DNA of 64,000 bases, from NCBI RefSeq assembly GCF_902459555.1, contig NZ_CABPSM010000009.1, positions 62,001 through 126,000 of the forward strand. Reading direction: 5' to 3'. The translations under genes were made by a program, and so were the position numbers. Of the stretch, positions 25,936 to 34,735 are shown one piece after another. Position 1 is the first letter of the stretch, and each line of letters opens with the position of its first letter. The notes beneath the pieces were generated by a model that saw nothing but the letters and a program-made list of their open reading frames with translations, did no database searches and was not told the origin of the DNA. The stretch comes from Pandoraea horticolens. GTDB taxonomy: Bacteria; Pseudomonadota; Gammaproteobacteria; Burkholderiales; Burkholderiaceae.

Positions 25936-26973
25936 GTGTCCCGATCCAATGAAAACCGGCTTCAGGCTTGGGCGGTCGACGAACACGCGTTCGCCAGGAC
26001 GGCGACTGCCGTAGAAAAACTCAGATTCTGCCTGCGTTACGCGATACTCGCGCCGTCGACGCACAACACGCAACCGTGGCGCTTCGTCGTAAGCGACGAC
26101 ACGCTCCTGCTGTGTGCCGACCGATCGCGGGCGCTACCGGTGAGCGACACCTATGATCGCGAATTGACGATTAGCTGCGGAGCGGCGTTGTTCAATCTGC
26201 GCGTGGCCCTAAGTCACTTTGGCTGCCCGTATTTGATCCGCGTCATGCCTGCCGGCGCAGAGCCGGATGTGCTCGCGAGTCTGCAGATTTCGGACGAGGG
26301 ATTCGTCGACACGGACATCGCGACGCTTTTCCCATCCATGGCGAAGCGCGTGACGAACCGCCGCATATTCGACGCGGCGCCGGTTCCCCAGTCCGCCATT
26401 GAATTGCTGCGCAAGGCGACAGAGGGGGAGGGGGCTCAGTTCTCCGCCATCGCCGACGAGAGCGAGCGTTCGCGCGTGGCAGACCTCATCGACCAGGCGG
26501 ATCGGGTGCAATTGGGTGACCCTCGCTTTCGCCGGGAGCTTGCATCGTGGGTTAGTGCGACGCGTCGCGACGACGGCATGGCCAGCTACTCGGCGACCGC
26601 CGGAGGATTGCTCGACTTTGCTTCGCCGATCATCAGTTCCGTCGTTCGCACATTCGACATCGGCGGGGGCGTGGCGGCGAGTCATCGACGACTCGTCGAA
26701 GGCTCGCCTTTATTGATATGCCTTGCCACGTCGACCGACGACGCCGAGAGCTGGTTATTGGTGGGCCAGGCAATGCAGCGCGTGCTGCTGACCCTCACTG
26801 CTCATGGGTTGCACGCATCTTTTCTTAATCAACCTATCGAAGTCGAAGCATTGCGCTGCGCCGTGGGCTCCATGACTGGCACCGGCGACTTCCCTCAATT
26901 GCTGCTGCGCGTGGGCCATGGTCCGGAGCAGGCCCATACGCCCCGGCGCTCTGTCGAATCGGTGACGATGTGA
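25936..26973 (+). CDS. Acg-type nitroreductase family protein
   Basis: A 345-residue FMN-dependent nitroreductase-fold protein with the conserved N-terminal 'AILAPSTHNTQPWRF' and a second half containing 'SPLLICLATSTDDAESWLLVGQAMQRVLL'. This two-lobed form is the Acg/Rv2032 family, members of which belong to the mycobacterial DosR dormancy regulon and are thought to bind or sequester FMN. GTG at 25936 follows AGGAGG, so the longer frame beginning at 25822 is not used. An FNR-type palindrome lies upstream. Confidence 0.85.
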   Translation: MSRSNENRLQAWAVDEHAFARTATAVEKLRFCLRYAILAPSTHNTQPWRFVVSDDTLLLCADRSRALPVSDTYDRELTISCGAALFNLRVALSHFGCPYLIRVMPAGAEPDVLASLQISDEGFVDTDIATLFPSMAKRVTNRRIFDAAPVPQSAIELLRKATEGEGAQFSAIADESERSRVADLIDQADRVQLGDPRFRRELASWVSATRRDDGMASYSATAGGLLDFASPIISSVVRTFDIGGGVAASHRRLVEGSPLLICLATSTDDAESWLLVGQAMQRVLLTLTAHGLHASFLNQPIEVEALRCAVGSMTGTGDFPQLLLRVGHGPEQAHTPRRSVESVTM

Positions 26974-27045
26974 TACTTCGACGTTGCCTTGACATGCATC
27001 GGTGTGCAGGAGCACACGAAATCCAACTTGAGTTGCGAGGCGGGA

Positions 27046-28353
27046 ATGGGGGTTGAACTGCGCGGCGAACGCTCGTTAACCGTACTCCAGGCACTGCGCA
27101 AGCGGATGCGCGAACACCCGCTTGCGCGGGTGGGGCCGGGGCTCATTACAGGCGTTGCCGACGACGATCCGAGCGGCGTCGTGACATACGCCCAAGCGGG
27201 CGCACAGTACGGCTTCAACATGCTCTGGACGATGCCGCTCGCGTTCCCGTTGATGGCTGCCATGCAATTGGTTTGTGCGCGTATCGGCCGAGTGACGGGC
27301 AAAGGACTTGCCGAGAACATCGGAACGGCATTTCCGCCCGTGGTTCTGCGGGCCGTGATCGTGTTGCTGCTCATTGCAAACACACTCAACATTGCGGCCG
27401 ATCTGGCGGCCATGGGGGAAGTCGCCGAGTTGGTCAGCGGTGCGGATCGTCATTGGATGACCATCGCGTTTGCCCTCGGAACGTTACTCCTGCAAGTGTT
27501 TGTACCGTACCACCGGTACGTCGTGTTCCTGAAGTGGCTGACCCTATCCTTGCTCGCGTACGCCGCCGTTCTGCTTACGGTGCAGGTGCCGTGGCGTCTG
27601 GTAGCGTTGCGAACCGTGTGGCCCGAATTCAGTATCGACGCCTCCAGCGCTGCGGTGGTGGTCGGTGTGTTTGGCACGACCATCAGCCCGTACCTTTTCT
27701 TCTGGCAGACCTCGGAAGAGGTGGAAGAGATGGAAAGAACCCCTGGCGCGGTTCCGTTGATCAACGACCAGAGCGCCGCAGGGAGTGAGCTCAGGCGAAT
27801 TGGCTGGGACACCTGGACGGGCATGTTCTATTCGGACATCACGGCTTACTTTGTCATGCTCTCGACCGCCGTCACCCTCCATGTGGCAGGGATTCACAGT
27901 ATCGAGACGGCGGCCCAGGCGGCCGATACGTTGCGGCCGCTGGCGGGCGATCTGGCTTATGTGCTCTTCAGCATCGGCATCGTGAGCGTCGGATTGATCG
28001 GCGTCCCCGTGCTGGCAGGCTCCGGCGCGTATGCGCTCTCGGAGGCAATGCACTGGAACGAGGGGCTCGAGCGCACGCCCCGCAGCGCGCTAGGCTTTTA
28101 CGGGATCATTACGTTGAGCATGCTGGCGGCGACCGCCATTCAGTATTCCCCCATCAACCCGATGAAAGCCTTGTTCTGGAGTGCCGTCATCAATGGAGTG
28201 GTGGCGGTTCCGCTCATGGCTGTGGTTCTGCTTTTGGCGACCCGCAAATCGGTGATGGGGCGGTTTACTGCGAGTTGGCCGATTCTCGCGTTGGGGTGGA
28301 TCGCCACCGGCGTCATGTGCGCGGCGGCCGTCATCATGTTGTTTGCGAGCTAA
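27046..28353 (+). CDS. NRAMP-family divalent metal transporter (divergent)
   Basis: A 435-residue polytopic membrane protein with about 11 hydrophobic segments. The first-helix metal motif reads ADDDPSG instead of canonical DPGN, and the sixth-helix region reads 'GTTISPYLFFWQ' instead of A-x-x-M-P-H, so its metal selectivity may differ from Mn(II)/Fe(II) transporters, perhaps resembling NRAMP-related Mg transporters. Start is uncertain: ATG 27046 has a modest GAGGCGGGA site and an upstream TTG is in frame. A close paralog lies at 60403-61722. Confidence 0.85.
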   Translation: MGVELRGERSLTVLQALRKRMREHPLARVGPGLITGVADDDPSGVVTYAQAGAQYGFNMLWTMPLAFPLMAAMQLVCARIGRVTGKGLAENIGTAFPPVVLRAVIVLLLIANTLNIAADLAAMGEVAELVSGADRHWMTIAFALGTLLLQVFVPYHRYVVFLKWLTLSLLAYAAVLLTVQVPWRLVALRTVWPEFSIDASSAAVVVGVFGTTISPYLFFWQTSEEVEEMERTPGAVPLINDQSAAGSELRRIGWDTWTGMFYSDITAYFVMLSTAVTLHVAGIHSIETAAQAADTLRPLAGDLAYVLFSIGIVSVGLIGVPVLAGSGAYALSEAMHWNEGLERTPRSALGFYGIITLSMLAATAIQYSPINPMKALFWSAVINGVVAVPLMAVVLLLATRKSVMGRFTASWPILALGWIATGVMCAAAVIMLFAS

Positions 28354-28358
28354 GAGAA

Positions 28359-28386
28359 CACTGCAGCCCCCGAAGCGGCTGCAGTG
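28359..28386. terminator. Bidirectional terminator hairpin
   Basis: CACTGCAGCC, an 8-base loop, then GGCTGCAGTG: a perfect 10-bp stem six bases after the NRAMP stop and before the converging USP stop. No T run. Confidence 0.65.
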
Positions 28387-28410
28387 CGGATCGGATCGAA
28401 TTGGACAGGG

Positions 28411-29238
28411 TTAATGTGAGAGCAGTACGGGGGTGGACATGTGCTTGAGCACCGTCCGGGTTGCGCCGCCGAAGACGCGTTCGCGCGTCGGCCCGTGTCC
28501 ATAGGCGCCCATGACAAGCAAGTCGGCCTCGTGCTCCTCTGAAACCGCCAGCAACTGAACGCCGTCGCTCGCTTCGGTATCTTGCCTCACCGATACGGCC
28601 TTTGCGCGCAACCCGTGACCCTCCATTAGCCGCACGATGTCGGCGAGCGAAGGGTCATCGCCGGCCGGCGCGCGGTTGATGCCCACGACGAAAATATCCT
28701 GGGCACGCCCCAGCAGTTGCCAGGCGTCGCCGATGGCGCGGCGCGCCTCGCGCGAGCCGTTCCACGCGACCACGATACGTCGAATCTCACGCGGCAAGGT
28801 GACATTGTGGGGGAGTCCCAGTACCGGAACGCCCGCCGAAACAATGATGTCTCCGATACCGTCGACGCCCAGTGCGGCAACGCCGCCCGGTGAATCGGGC
28901 TGGCCGACAATGCAAAGGTCGGCGGCTTTGGCAAAGTTCGACAGAATGGTTGTCGGTGCACCGAACGGCGAGCGCCAGTCTCCGGTGACATCGTGTTCGG
29001 CACAGACTTCCTTGAAAAGATGTTCGGCCGCGTGCAAGGCTGCCTGAGAGCGCCCCTCCATCTGATAGCGAGTCCCGGACGATTCGGGTTGTCCGGCATG
29101 CACGGCGCCAGGCCGATGTGGCAGATAGATGCCGGCGAGGCTGGCATCATGCTGGCGAGCGAGCAGCCCGCTGAAGCGCAAACGCGCGGCACTCGTCGCA
29201 GTGTCATCCACGTGGACGCAAATTCTCCGTAGGCTCAT
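28411..29238 (-). CDS. Tandem-domain universal stress protein
   Basis: A 275-residue protein with two UspA-like halves. The N-terminal half begins MSLRRICVHVDDTATSAARL, and the C-terminal half ends 'GAYGHGPTRERVFGGATRTVL' with the ATP motif altered to GG-A-T, as in the homologue at 20178. ATG at 29238 follows AGGAGG. Its upstream region carries a perfect FNR box centred at -61.5 from a predicted start point. Confidence 0.9.
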   Translation of the reverse strand: MSLRRICVHVDDTATSAARLRFSGLLARQHDASLAGIYLPHRPGAVHAGQPESSGTRYQMEGRSQAALHAAEHLFKEVCAEHDVTGDWRSPFGAPTTILSNFAKAADLCIVGQPDSPGGVAALGVDGIGDIIVSAGVPVLGLPHNVTLPREIRRIVVAWNGSREARRAIGDAWQLLGRAQDIFVVGINRAPAGDDPSLADIVRLMEGHGLRAKAVSVRQDTEASDGVQLLAVSEEHEADLLVMGAYGHGPTRERVFGGATRTVLKHMSTPVLLSH

Positions 29239-29310
29239 TTTGTTCCTCCTCGCATAAGGCACGTAGCCGTTTGCCCGCGACAGCACAGATTCCTGTACGG
29301 GCGTGTTTTT

Positions 29311-29372
29311 GTTATACGTCTGTAATCACGTCACGGCGGGTGCGCTCACGACATCCCGTTGATGCGAATCAA
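29311..29372 (-). promoter_or_regulatory. FNR-dependent (class I) promoter of the USP gene
   Basis: The perfect box TTGATGCGAATCAA (29359-29372) is centred 61.5 bp upstream of a start point at about 29304, set by the minus-strand -10 TATAAC (29316-29311). -61.5 is the standard class I position for Crp/FNR activators. Confidence 0.75.
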
Positions 29373-29476
29373 TGTCCGGCGAGTCGATGACCGGTGGCAG
29401 TTCTCGCAAGGGTGTTGTTCGCTGTCGTCGAGACTACGAATGCCGCATTGCGCGACAGGTGCTTCGCCGGGTCGAA

Positions 29477-29549
29477 TTGACGCTGATCAAGCGACGGCGG
29501 GAGAACCCGGCAATACGCAGCGCATAAGGCTAAGGTGAAGTGGTATATC
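29477..29549 (+). promoter_or_regulatory. FNR-type promoter of the BON-domain gene
   Basis: TTGACGCTGATCAA (29477-29490, 9 of 10) lies upstream of an extended -10 (TGGTATATC, 29541-29549), putting the box near -72, another helix-turn-compatible activator position. The gap 29239-29612 therefore has one box per divergent gene. Confidence 0.58.
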
Positions 29550-29612
29550 GCGGTATGGGCGTCGCCGACGTGTTGTATCGCGTGAATCGGCACCACGTCC
29601 CGGAGACACCCC

Positions 29613-30266
29613 ATGAAGACGGATTCCCAATTGCAGCGTGATGTGATGGACGAGCTCGCGCGCGACACCAGCATTCATGCCAATGAGATTGGTGTGGAAG
29701 TTCAGGATGGCATCGTCACGCTATCAGGCAACGTGGCGAGTTTTCTTGAAAAGTGCGAGGCGGAGCGCGTCGCCGCCCGTGTTGCCGGCGCACGCGCGAT
29801 CGTTGTGTCATTGGAGGTCCTGCCAACGTCGAAAGACCGGCACACGGACGCCGATATCGCGAAAGCGGCGCTCGCCGTCCTGAAGTGGCACGCCGGGCTG
29901 CCGGTCGACGGCATGCACGTCAAGGTGGAGAACGGCTGGGTCACGATCGAGGGCAATGTCGAATCCTATACGCAGCGCGTACTCGCTGAAAACGCCGTTC
30001 GCACGTTGCGCAGCGTGAGGGGCGTCATCAACGACATCAAGGTGCAAGATAGCCCCCGTCGCTCGGAAGTCGTCGGACATATTGCCGCGGCGCTGGCTCG
30101 ACAGGCGCTGCGCGAGGCCCACCACATCGAAATCTCGCTGTTGGGTAACGGCGAAGTGCTTCTGACGGGCAAAGTCCATTCTCTGGCCGAGAAGGAGGCG
30201 ATCCGAGGGGCTGCCATGACGACGCATGGCGTATGCGCGGTCGTGGATCGGATGACCGTCGAGTGA
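29613..30266 (+). CDS. BON-domain protein (three BON repeats)
   Basis: A 217-residue protein starting MKTDSQLQRDVMDELARDTS, with three BON modules: 'IGVEVQDGIVTLSGNVASFLEK', 'MHVKVENGWVTIEGNVESYTQR' and 'IEISLLGNGEVLLTGKVHSLAEK'. No signal peptide is visible, so it is probably cytoplasmic, unlike OsmY. BON domains bind lipids or polymers. The ATG follows CGGAGACACCCC. Downstream is the pyridoxamine-oxidase-like gene, 60 bp away. Confidence 0.88.
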   Translation: MKTDSQLQRDVMDELARDTSIHANEIGVEVQDGIVTLSGNVASFLEKCEAERVAARVAGARAIVVSLEVLPTSKDRHTDADIAKAALAVLKWHAGLPVDGMHVKVENGWVTIEGNVESYTQRVLAENAVRTLRSVRGVINDIKVQDSPRRSEVVGHIAAALARQALREAHHIEISLLGNGEVLLTGKVHSLAEKEAIRGAAMTTHGVCAVVDRMTVE

Positions 30267-30326
30267 GCAAGCCGGGCGCTGGCGGCGCAATCGCTGTGAG
30301 CCGGAGCGACACATAGGAGGCCCCTG

Positions 30327-30794
30327 ATGAACGCAACACTGGAAGCCGTCACGCTGGACATTCTCGACAGTTGCAGAGAGCTGTCGCTCGCCACGCTGAT
30401 GGCAGACGGGAATACCCAGTCGGATGTCGTTTGTTTTGTTCATCATGGACTCGACATCTACTTCGCCACCGGACGCGACAGCCTCAAGATAGCGAATATC
30501 GAGCGCAATCCGCAGGTGTCCTTCTGTCTCTATAAGCCCTACACGGAATGGCCCGAAATCAAAGGGCTGTCAGGCCACGCGTTTGCGGAAATTCTGTCGG
30601 ACGAATCCGCCGAGCGTTCACTCGCAATCCGGTTGCTCGACGCACGCTTTCCGGACGCATGGACACGAGTGCCGGAACATGGATCGAGCAGAACGACCAT
30701 CGTGAAGCTGGAGTCGTGGGCTATCAAGGTGCTGGACTACAGTCGTGGGTTCGGTCATACCGACATCGTCACTATCCCGTCAAAGCGCCGCTAG
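30327..30794 (+). CDS. Pyridoxamine 5'-phosphate oxidase-like (FMN split-barrel) protein
   Basis: A 155-residue protein beginning MNATLEAVTLDILDSCRELS. The segments 'LSLATLMADGNTQSDVVCFVHHG', 'IYFATGRDSLKIANIERNPQVSF' and 'GLSGHAFAEIL' are typical of flavin-reductase-like or F420/FMN split-barrel folds. AGGAGG precedes the ATG. Such proteins occur in both the lxa locus and the DosR regulon; the substrate is unknown. A hairpin (GCCGCTA/TAGCGGC) overlaps the stop codon. Confidence 0.83.
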   Translation: MNATLEAVTLDILDSCRELSLATLMADGNTQSDVVCFVHHGLDIYFATGRDSLKIANIERNPQVSFCLYKPYTEWPEIKGLSGHAFAEILSDESAERSLAIRLLDARFPDAWTRVPEHGSSRTTIVKLESWAIKVLDYSRGFGHTDIVTIPSKRR

Positions 30795-30850
30795 GAATAG
30801 CGGCTGTGTCATTGGCCGGCTTATCTCGCAGCGAAGCGCACGGAGGCAAT

Positions 30851-31312
30851 ATGTATCGCAACATTATGGTGGCCTTTGATGACAGCGAGCCATCAAAGAC
30901 GGCTTTGGTTCATGCGGCAAGGCTCGCCCGAGCGCTGGGGGCGAACCTGCGTGTCGCCTATGTCGAAGTGGACCCGGCGCTTTACTTCCCGTTGATGGCC
31001 GCAGCGCTGCCGTCGGTGGCCGAAGTTCGGAACGCGCAGAGCGCCGAGACGCTGGCCGTGCGGGAAGCGGCGCTGAACTTATTGGCCCGTGAGGGGATTG
31101 CTGCCGATTTCCTGGCGCTTCCGCTTGTGGATAGCCACATGCATATCGCGGATCGGTTGCTTTCCGAAGCGAAGCGTGTCGGGGCGGATCTCTTGGTCAC
31201 TGGAACGCATGGCCGCCGGGGTCTCGCTCGCCTCACGCTCGGGAGCGAGGCCAACCGCGTGCTTCAACACGCAGATCTGCCGGTGCTCGTCGTCAAGTCG
31301 GCCTGCCCGTAG
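30851..31312 (+). CDS. Universal stress protein (ATP-binding type)
   Basis: A 153-residue UspA domain, MYRNIMVAFDDSEPSKTALV at the start and 'GTHGRRGLARLTLGSEANRVL' with an intact ATP motif at the end. A strong GGAGG precedes the ATG at 30851; the longer frame upstream overlaps the preceding gene out of phase. It lies 56 bp after the split-barrel gene and probably belongs to the same transcript. Confidence 0.9.
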   Translation: MYRNIMVAFDDSEPSKTALVHAARLARALGANLRVAYVEVDPALYFPLMAAALPSVAEVRNAQSAETLAVREAALNLLAREGIAADFLALPLVDSHMHIADRLLSEAKRVGADLLVTGTHGRRGLARLTLGSEANRVLQHADLPVLVVKSACP

Positions 31313-31338
31313 CGGGCCTGGCGACACCCGACACCCGG

Positions 31339-32298
31339 TCAGCCTGCCCCATTGACTATCAGCAACGGGCGATCGATCACGCGGGCGACGCGTTCGTTCT
31401 CATGCCCGTTGAACCACGAGGACAACCCTTCGCGATCCTGTGCGCCAATGACAACGAGATCGGCCTCCCATTCGCGCGTTTCCCGGACAATGGCTGCCGC
31501 CACATCCTCGGTCATGCCTGCGTGCGATAACCGACGTTCAATTGTCGCGTTTGGGGCTTGCTCCGACATGAGTGTTGTGGCTGACTCCAGTGCAAGCTCG
31601 CCTCTGGACATGCCGGACGACGGCGATCGCAGAAACTCCTTCGGATCAGACATGTCCACGCCCTGGTCTTTTACATAGACCGCCAACAACTGCGCGTGAG
31701 CAGGGGCGAGCTGCATGCCGGTGCGCACCGCACTCAATGAGGCGTCGCTGCCGTCCACCGCGAACAATATCCGGCGCGGCAGGTGCAATGACGATTCAAT
31801 CGCGCGCTCCGGAATCACGAGAATTGCGCGATGTGTGTGCTCTGCGAGAACGCCGGAGACTCGGGTGGTCAACGTGGCAAAGAGCCCGTCGGCTGGTTCT
31901 GCGCCTACGACGACGAGGTCGGCATTCCATTCATTGGCGACCCTGGCGATACCCGCAGATATGTCCCGATTCCCCAGCGCGCGGCCAAGAAGGCGGGGAT
32001 GGACCGATGCGCCACTGCGTTGCAATGCCACTTTCGCGCGCTCCATGGCCAGAAGCTCGTCTTCCCGCAGCTCATTGAACGCCTGATGCATATCCGCTGG
32101 CGTTCGCGAGTGCGGCTTGAGGTAGGCCGCAGGATCCTCGAAAAACCCCAAAACCAGCACCTGAGTTTCGTGTGTGCAAAGGCGCGTCGTGTAGGCAACC
32201 GCATTCTGCGACGCGCCGGCGGGATCTACGGCCACGAGGATTCGCCGGAAAGGCTTGGGAATGCCATGCGGCGACAACAATTGTGAGACAGGTTCCAT
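31339..32298 (-). CDS. Tandem-domain universal stress protein
   Basis: A 319-residue protein with two UspA-like halves, the second starting 'LPRRILFAVDGSDASLSAVR'. Neither half has a canonical G-x2-G-x9-G-S/T motif ('GAEPADGLFATLTTRVSG', 'GAQDREGLSSWFNGHENER'), so it is probably of the non-ATP-binding class. ATG at 32298 is chosen because the predicted start point (about 32339) lies just upstream; the ribosome site is weak either way. Confidence 0.88.
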   Translation of the reverse strand: MEPVSQLLSPHGIPKPFRRILVAVDPAGASQNAVAYTTRLCTHETQVLVLGFFEDPAAYLKPHSRTPADMHQAFNELREDELLAMERAKVALQRSGASVHPRLLGRALGNRDISAGIARVANEWNADLVVVGAEPADGLFATLTTRVSGVLAEHTHRAILVIPERAIESSLHLPRRILFAVDGSDASLSAVRTGMQLAPAHAQLLAVYVKDQGVDMSDPKEFLRSPSSGMSRGELALESATTLMSEQAPNATIERRLSHAGMTEDVAAAIVRETREWEADLVVIGAQDREGLSSWFNGHENERVARVIDRPLLIVNGAG

Positions 32299-32345
32299 GA
32301 TTGATACCGCATCTCGGATGCGACCCTTGGCAACGAACAATTGAC

Positions 32346-32433
32346 AGCATAAGCCTTTGTGGTGCGAACCCCTTGCGTTCGGTCAATATCCAGCCGTAGC
32401 TCAGCGCGGCGTCCGATCCCTGTCGCCTATGCT
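32346..32433. promoter_or_regulatory. Divergent FNR-like control region between USP and MgtC genes
   Basis: A 7/10 palindrome, TTGCGTTCGGTCAA (32373-32386), has a TATGCT -10-like element on each side: on the minus strand at 32351-32346 (box centre about -40.5) and on the plus strand at 32428-32433 (box centre about -60.5). One site could therefore serve both genes, class II one way and class I the other. Confidence 0.48.
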
Positions 32434-32468
32434 AGGCCTTATCCCCACTGGTAATGGACGGGCACACC

Positions 32469-33719
32469 ATGGCTGAACCCATGCTCGACCTCCTGCCTTA
32501 TGCAACCGCATTGGCTGTCGGCTTGCTGATTGGCGCTGAACGGGAGCGGCGCAAGGGCACCACGCGCGAACGTGCCGCTGCGGGCATCCGGACGTTTGCA
32601 CTGACCTCGGTTCTCGGGGCGGTGGCCATGTCTTCCGGGGGCGTCTGGCTGCTGATCTCCGTCGTTCTCGCGCTTTGCGCACTATTGACGGCTGCGTATA
32701 TGCGCCCTCATGACGATCCCGGGATTACCACGGAAATCGGGTTGGTCCTGACGCTGCTCCTCGGCGCGACGGCGCAGCGCAACCCTGCATTGAGCATTGC
32801 GATCGCCGTGGCGGTTGCATGCGTGATGCAGGTGCGTTTTCACTTGCATCACATTGTCACGCGTATGGTGACGGAAGCGGAACTGCAAGACATGCTCGTG
32901 CTTGCGGTGGCAGCGCTTGTGATTCTGCCGATACTTCCCGACCGGGCGATCGACTCCTTTTACTCGCTCAATCTTTACACGATCTGGCGATTCACAGTCG
33001 TGATGCTGTCGATAGCCGTCATCGGGCATTTTGCGCAACGAGCGCTTGGGCCCAGCGCGGGGCTTCCGGTCACGGGCTTCGTCTCGGGGTTTGCCTCGAG
33101 CATCGCAACGATCAGCGCGATGGGGTCGCACGTCAAGCGCAATCCCGAACTGCTACTCGCCGCCGCAGCGGGCGCCGTGCTCTCCACGATTGCCACGATG
33201 ATTCAACTCGGCATCGTGATCGGAACGATCTTCCCGAGCGTTCTGATCGATCTGGCGCTGCCCCTTGGCGCGGGCGCAAGCATGGCGCTGGCGTACGCAC
33301 TGTGGGCGCTATGGCGGGCGAGCCGGCAGGCAACACCGCAAACCGTTCACGTGGGCGGCGGCATCGACATGAAGTCGGCGTTGGTGCTGACGGTGAGTGT
33401 GTCGCTCGTCATGCTCGCGTCGGGCGTGCTTTCCCGTTGGTTCGGCAATGCCGGCTTGCTGGCGGTGGCAATGGCGGGCGGTCTCGCAGATGCCCACTCC
33501 GTCGCGGCGAGCATCACTTCGCTGGCGGAGCAGGGGCAGTTAAGCGCTGCCGACGCAGCCCTGCCGATACTCGCTGGGGCCTCGACGAACGCCGTTTCCA
33601 AGGGAATCGTGGCGCTGCTCTCCGGTGGCCCTCGCTTTGCGAAGATCGTGGTCCCAGGGCTTGTCCTCGTGATGGGCGCGATCTGGCTAGGTTATGTCTT
33701 CTCGCCCGCACACCGATGA
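32469..33719 (+). CDS. MgtC/SapB-DUF4010 membrane protein
   Basis: A 416-residue membrane protein. The N-terminal MgtC/SapB domain carries the typical 'GLLIGAERERRKG' motif and further helices; the C-terminal DUF4010 domain contains 'GLPVTGFVSGFASSIATISAM' and 'GLADAHSVAASITSL'. About twelve membrane segments. MgtC-like proteins help cells survive Mg limitation and intracellular stress, often by modulating ATP synthase; this longer version is uncharacterised. An in-frame ATG at 32454 is an alternative start. Confidence 0.85.
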   Translation: MAEPMLDLLPYATALAVGLLIGAERERRKGTTRERAAAGIRTFALTSVLGAVAMSSGGVWLLISVVLALCALLTAAYMRPHDDPGITTEIGLVLTLLLGATAQRNPALSIAIAVAVACVMQVRFHLHHIVTRMVTEAELQDMLVLAVAALVILPILPDRAIDSFYSLNLYTIWRFTVVMLSIAVIGHFAQRALGPSAGLPVTGFVSGFASSIATISAMGSHVKRNPELLLAAAAGAVLSTIATMIQLGIVIGTIFPSVLIDLALPLGAGASMALAYALWALWRASRQATPQTVHVGGGIDMKSALVLTVSVSLVMLASGVLSRWFGNAGLLAVAMAGGLADAHSVAASITSLAEQGQLSAADAALPILAGASTNAVSKGIVALLSGGPRFAKIVVPGLVLVMGAIWLGYVFSPAHR

Positions 33720-33738
33720 TCCGGAACGAAGTCCCCTC

Positions 33739-33779
33739 TTGACATCAGTCAATCCGCCGATCCATCCCGCTTATAGATT
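33739..33779 (+). promoter_or_regulatory. FNR-type promoter of hsp20
   Basis: TTGACATCAGTCAA (33739-33752) is an inverted repeat with 8 of 10 matches to the FNR consensus. TAGATT (33774-33779) lies so that the box centre is about -40.5; TATAGA, two bases earlier, is an alternative -10. Confidence 0.55.
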
Positions 33780-33877
33780 AGATAGCGTGCGAACCGGATC
33801 AGGACGAAAACGACCTGTCGCCAGGCACTGCCCTGGAGCCTGGAGCGCACTTAGGCGTTCAACCTACGGAGTCAGTC

Positions 33878-34306
33878 GTGGCAAACATTACCCGATTCGA
33901 TCCATTGAGTTTCGATGAGCCCTTTGAGAATCTCATTCGCAATGCGTTCTGGCGTCCGCTGGCCCTGGAAAGCTCCAAGCGCATGCAAATCAAGCTGGAT
34001 GTCGAAGAAGACGACAAGCAATTTACGGTGCACGCCGATATGCCTGGTGTCAGCAAGGAAAACATCAAGGTTGCCGTCGACGGAAACCAGGTTTCCATCA
34101 GCGCTCATGTGAGTAAGGCGACGGAAAAAAAAGATAATGGGAACTTCGTGCACCGCGAACGCTATGAAGGCGATATGTATCGCAGCTTTACGTTATCGCA
34201 GACTGTCGACAAGGAAAAAGCCCAGGCGAATTATCGCGATGGCGTTCTTGAACTGGTGCTCCCAAAGCGGACTGACGGCGGTCAACGGGAGTTGACCATT
34301 CAGTAA
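33878..34306 (+). CDS. Hsp20/alpha-crystallin family small heat-shock protein
   Basis: A 142-residue sHSP. The alpha-crystallin domain runs from 'MQIKLDVEEDDKQFTVHADM' ('PGVSKENIKVAVDGNQVSI') to 'ANYRDGVLELVLPK', and the C-terminal tail 'RELTIQ' is a weak I-x-I-like anchor. ATP-independent holdase in the cytoplasm. GTG start at 33878 with GGAG 8 bases upstream. The lxa locus and the DosR regulon (HspX) each contain an Hsp20, and here an FNR-type promoter precedes the gene. Confidence 0.92.
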   Translation: MANITRFDPLSFDEPFENLIRNAFWRPLALESSKRMQIKLDVEEDDKQFTVHADMPGVSKENIKVAVDGNQVSISAHVSKATEKKDNGNFVHRERYEGDMYRSFTLSQTVDKEKAQANYRDGVLELVLPKRTDGGQRELTIQ

Positions 34307-34336
34307 GTCCCTCTTGTGGGGCAAGCGTGTGTGGGG

Positions 34337-34360
34337 GGGAGGGGGCTAACACCCCCTCCC
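34337..34360 (+). terminator. G+C-rich hairpin after hsp20
   Basis: GGGAGGGGG, a 6-base loop, CCCCCTCCC: a perfect 9-bp stem 30 bp after the Hsp20 stop. No T run, so termination may be weak or Rho-assisted. The rest of the 429-bp gap (34307-34735) is A+T-rich for this genome and holds the regulator promoter but no gene. Confidence 0.6.
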
Positions 34361-34540
34361 TCATGCATTCCAATGCCGCTCCGAGCCTGTGATTGTCGAC
34401 TTTCATTCGACAATCCATCTTCCTCAAAAATCGCTTCAGCCCTCCGATTTTGCATGAATTGTCCGATATTTTATTTAAATCAGATCGCGCCATGCCATAT
34501 GTCCTCTGATTGGAGGATTTTCTCTCATCTTTTCGGCTGA

Positions 34541-34570
34541 TTTACGCGCTAATGCCAGACACGTTATAAG
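34541..34570 (+). promoter_or_regulatory. Candidate sigma70 promoter of the response regulator
   Basis: TTTACG (34541-34546), an 18-base spacer and TATAAG (34565-34570) in an A+T-rich stretch upstream of the NarL-type gene. No FNR box was seen here. Confidence 0.4.
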
Positions 34571-34735
34571 TCTAAGAAAATATGGCGTCGCCTCAGCACG
34601 CTGGGCAAGTGGACCGCCATTGCTTTGATAGTGCACGCCCAGGGCGATGGCTTGCGCACGACGACTGCCGAATCAGGAACCTCACCACACCGCTTCAACT
34701 GCCGTTGCAGTTGGCGATCGAGTTGGAGACAGGAA

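Noticed and set aside
26989-27002. FNR-like TTGACATGCATCGG before the NRAMP gene
   Set aside because: Only 7 of 10 matches with a broken right half-site, and no -10 at a suitable distance.
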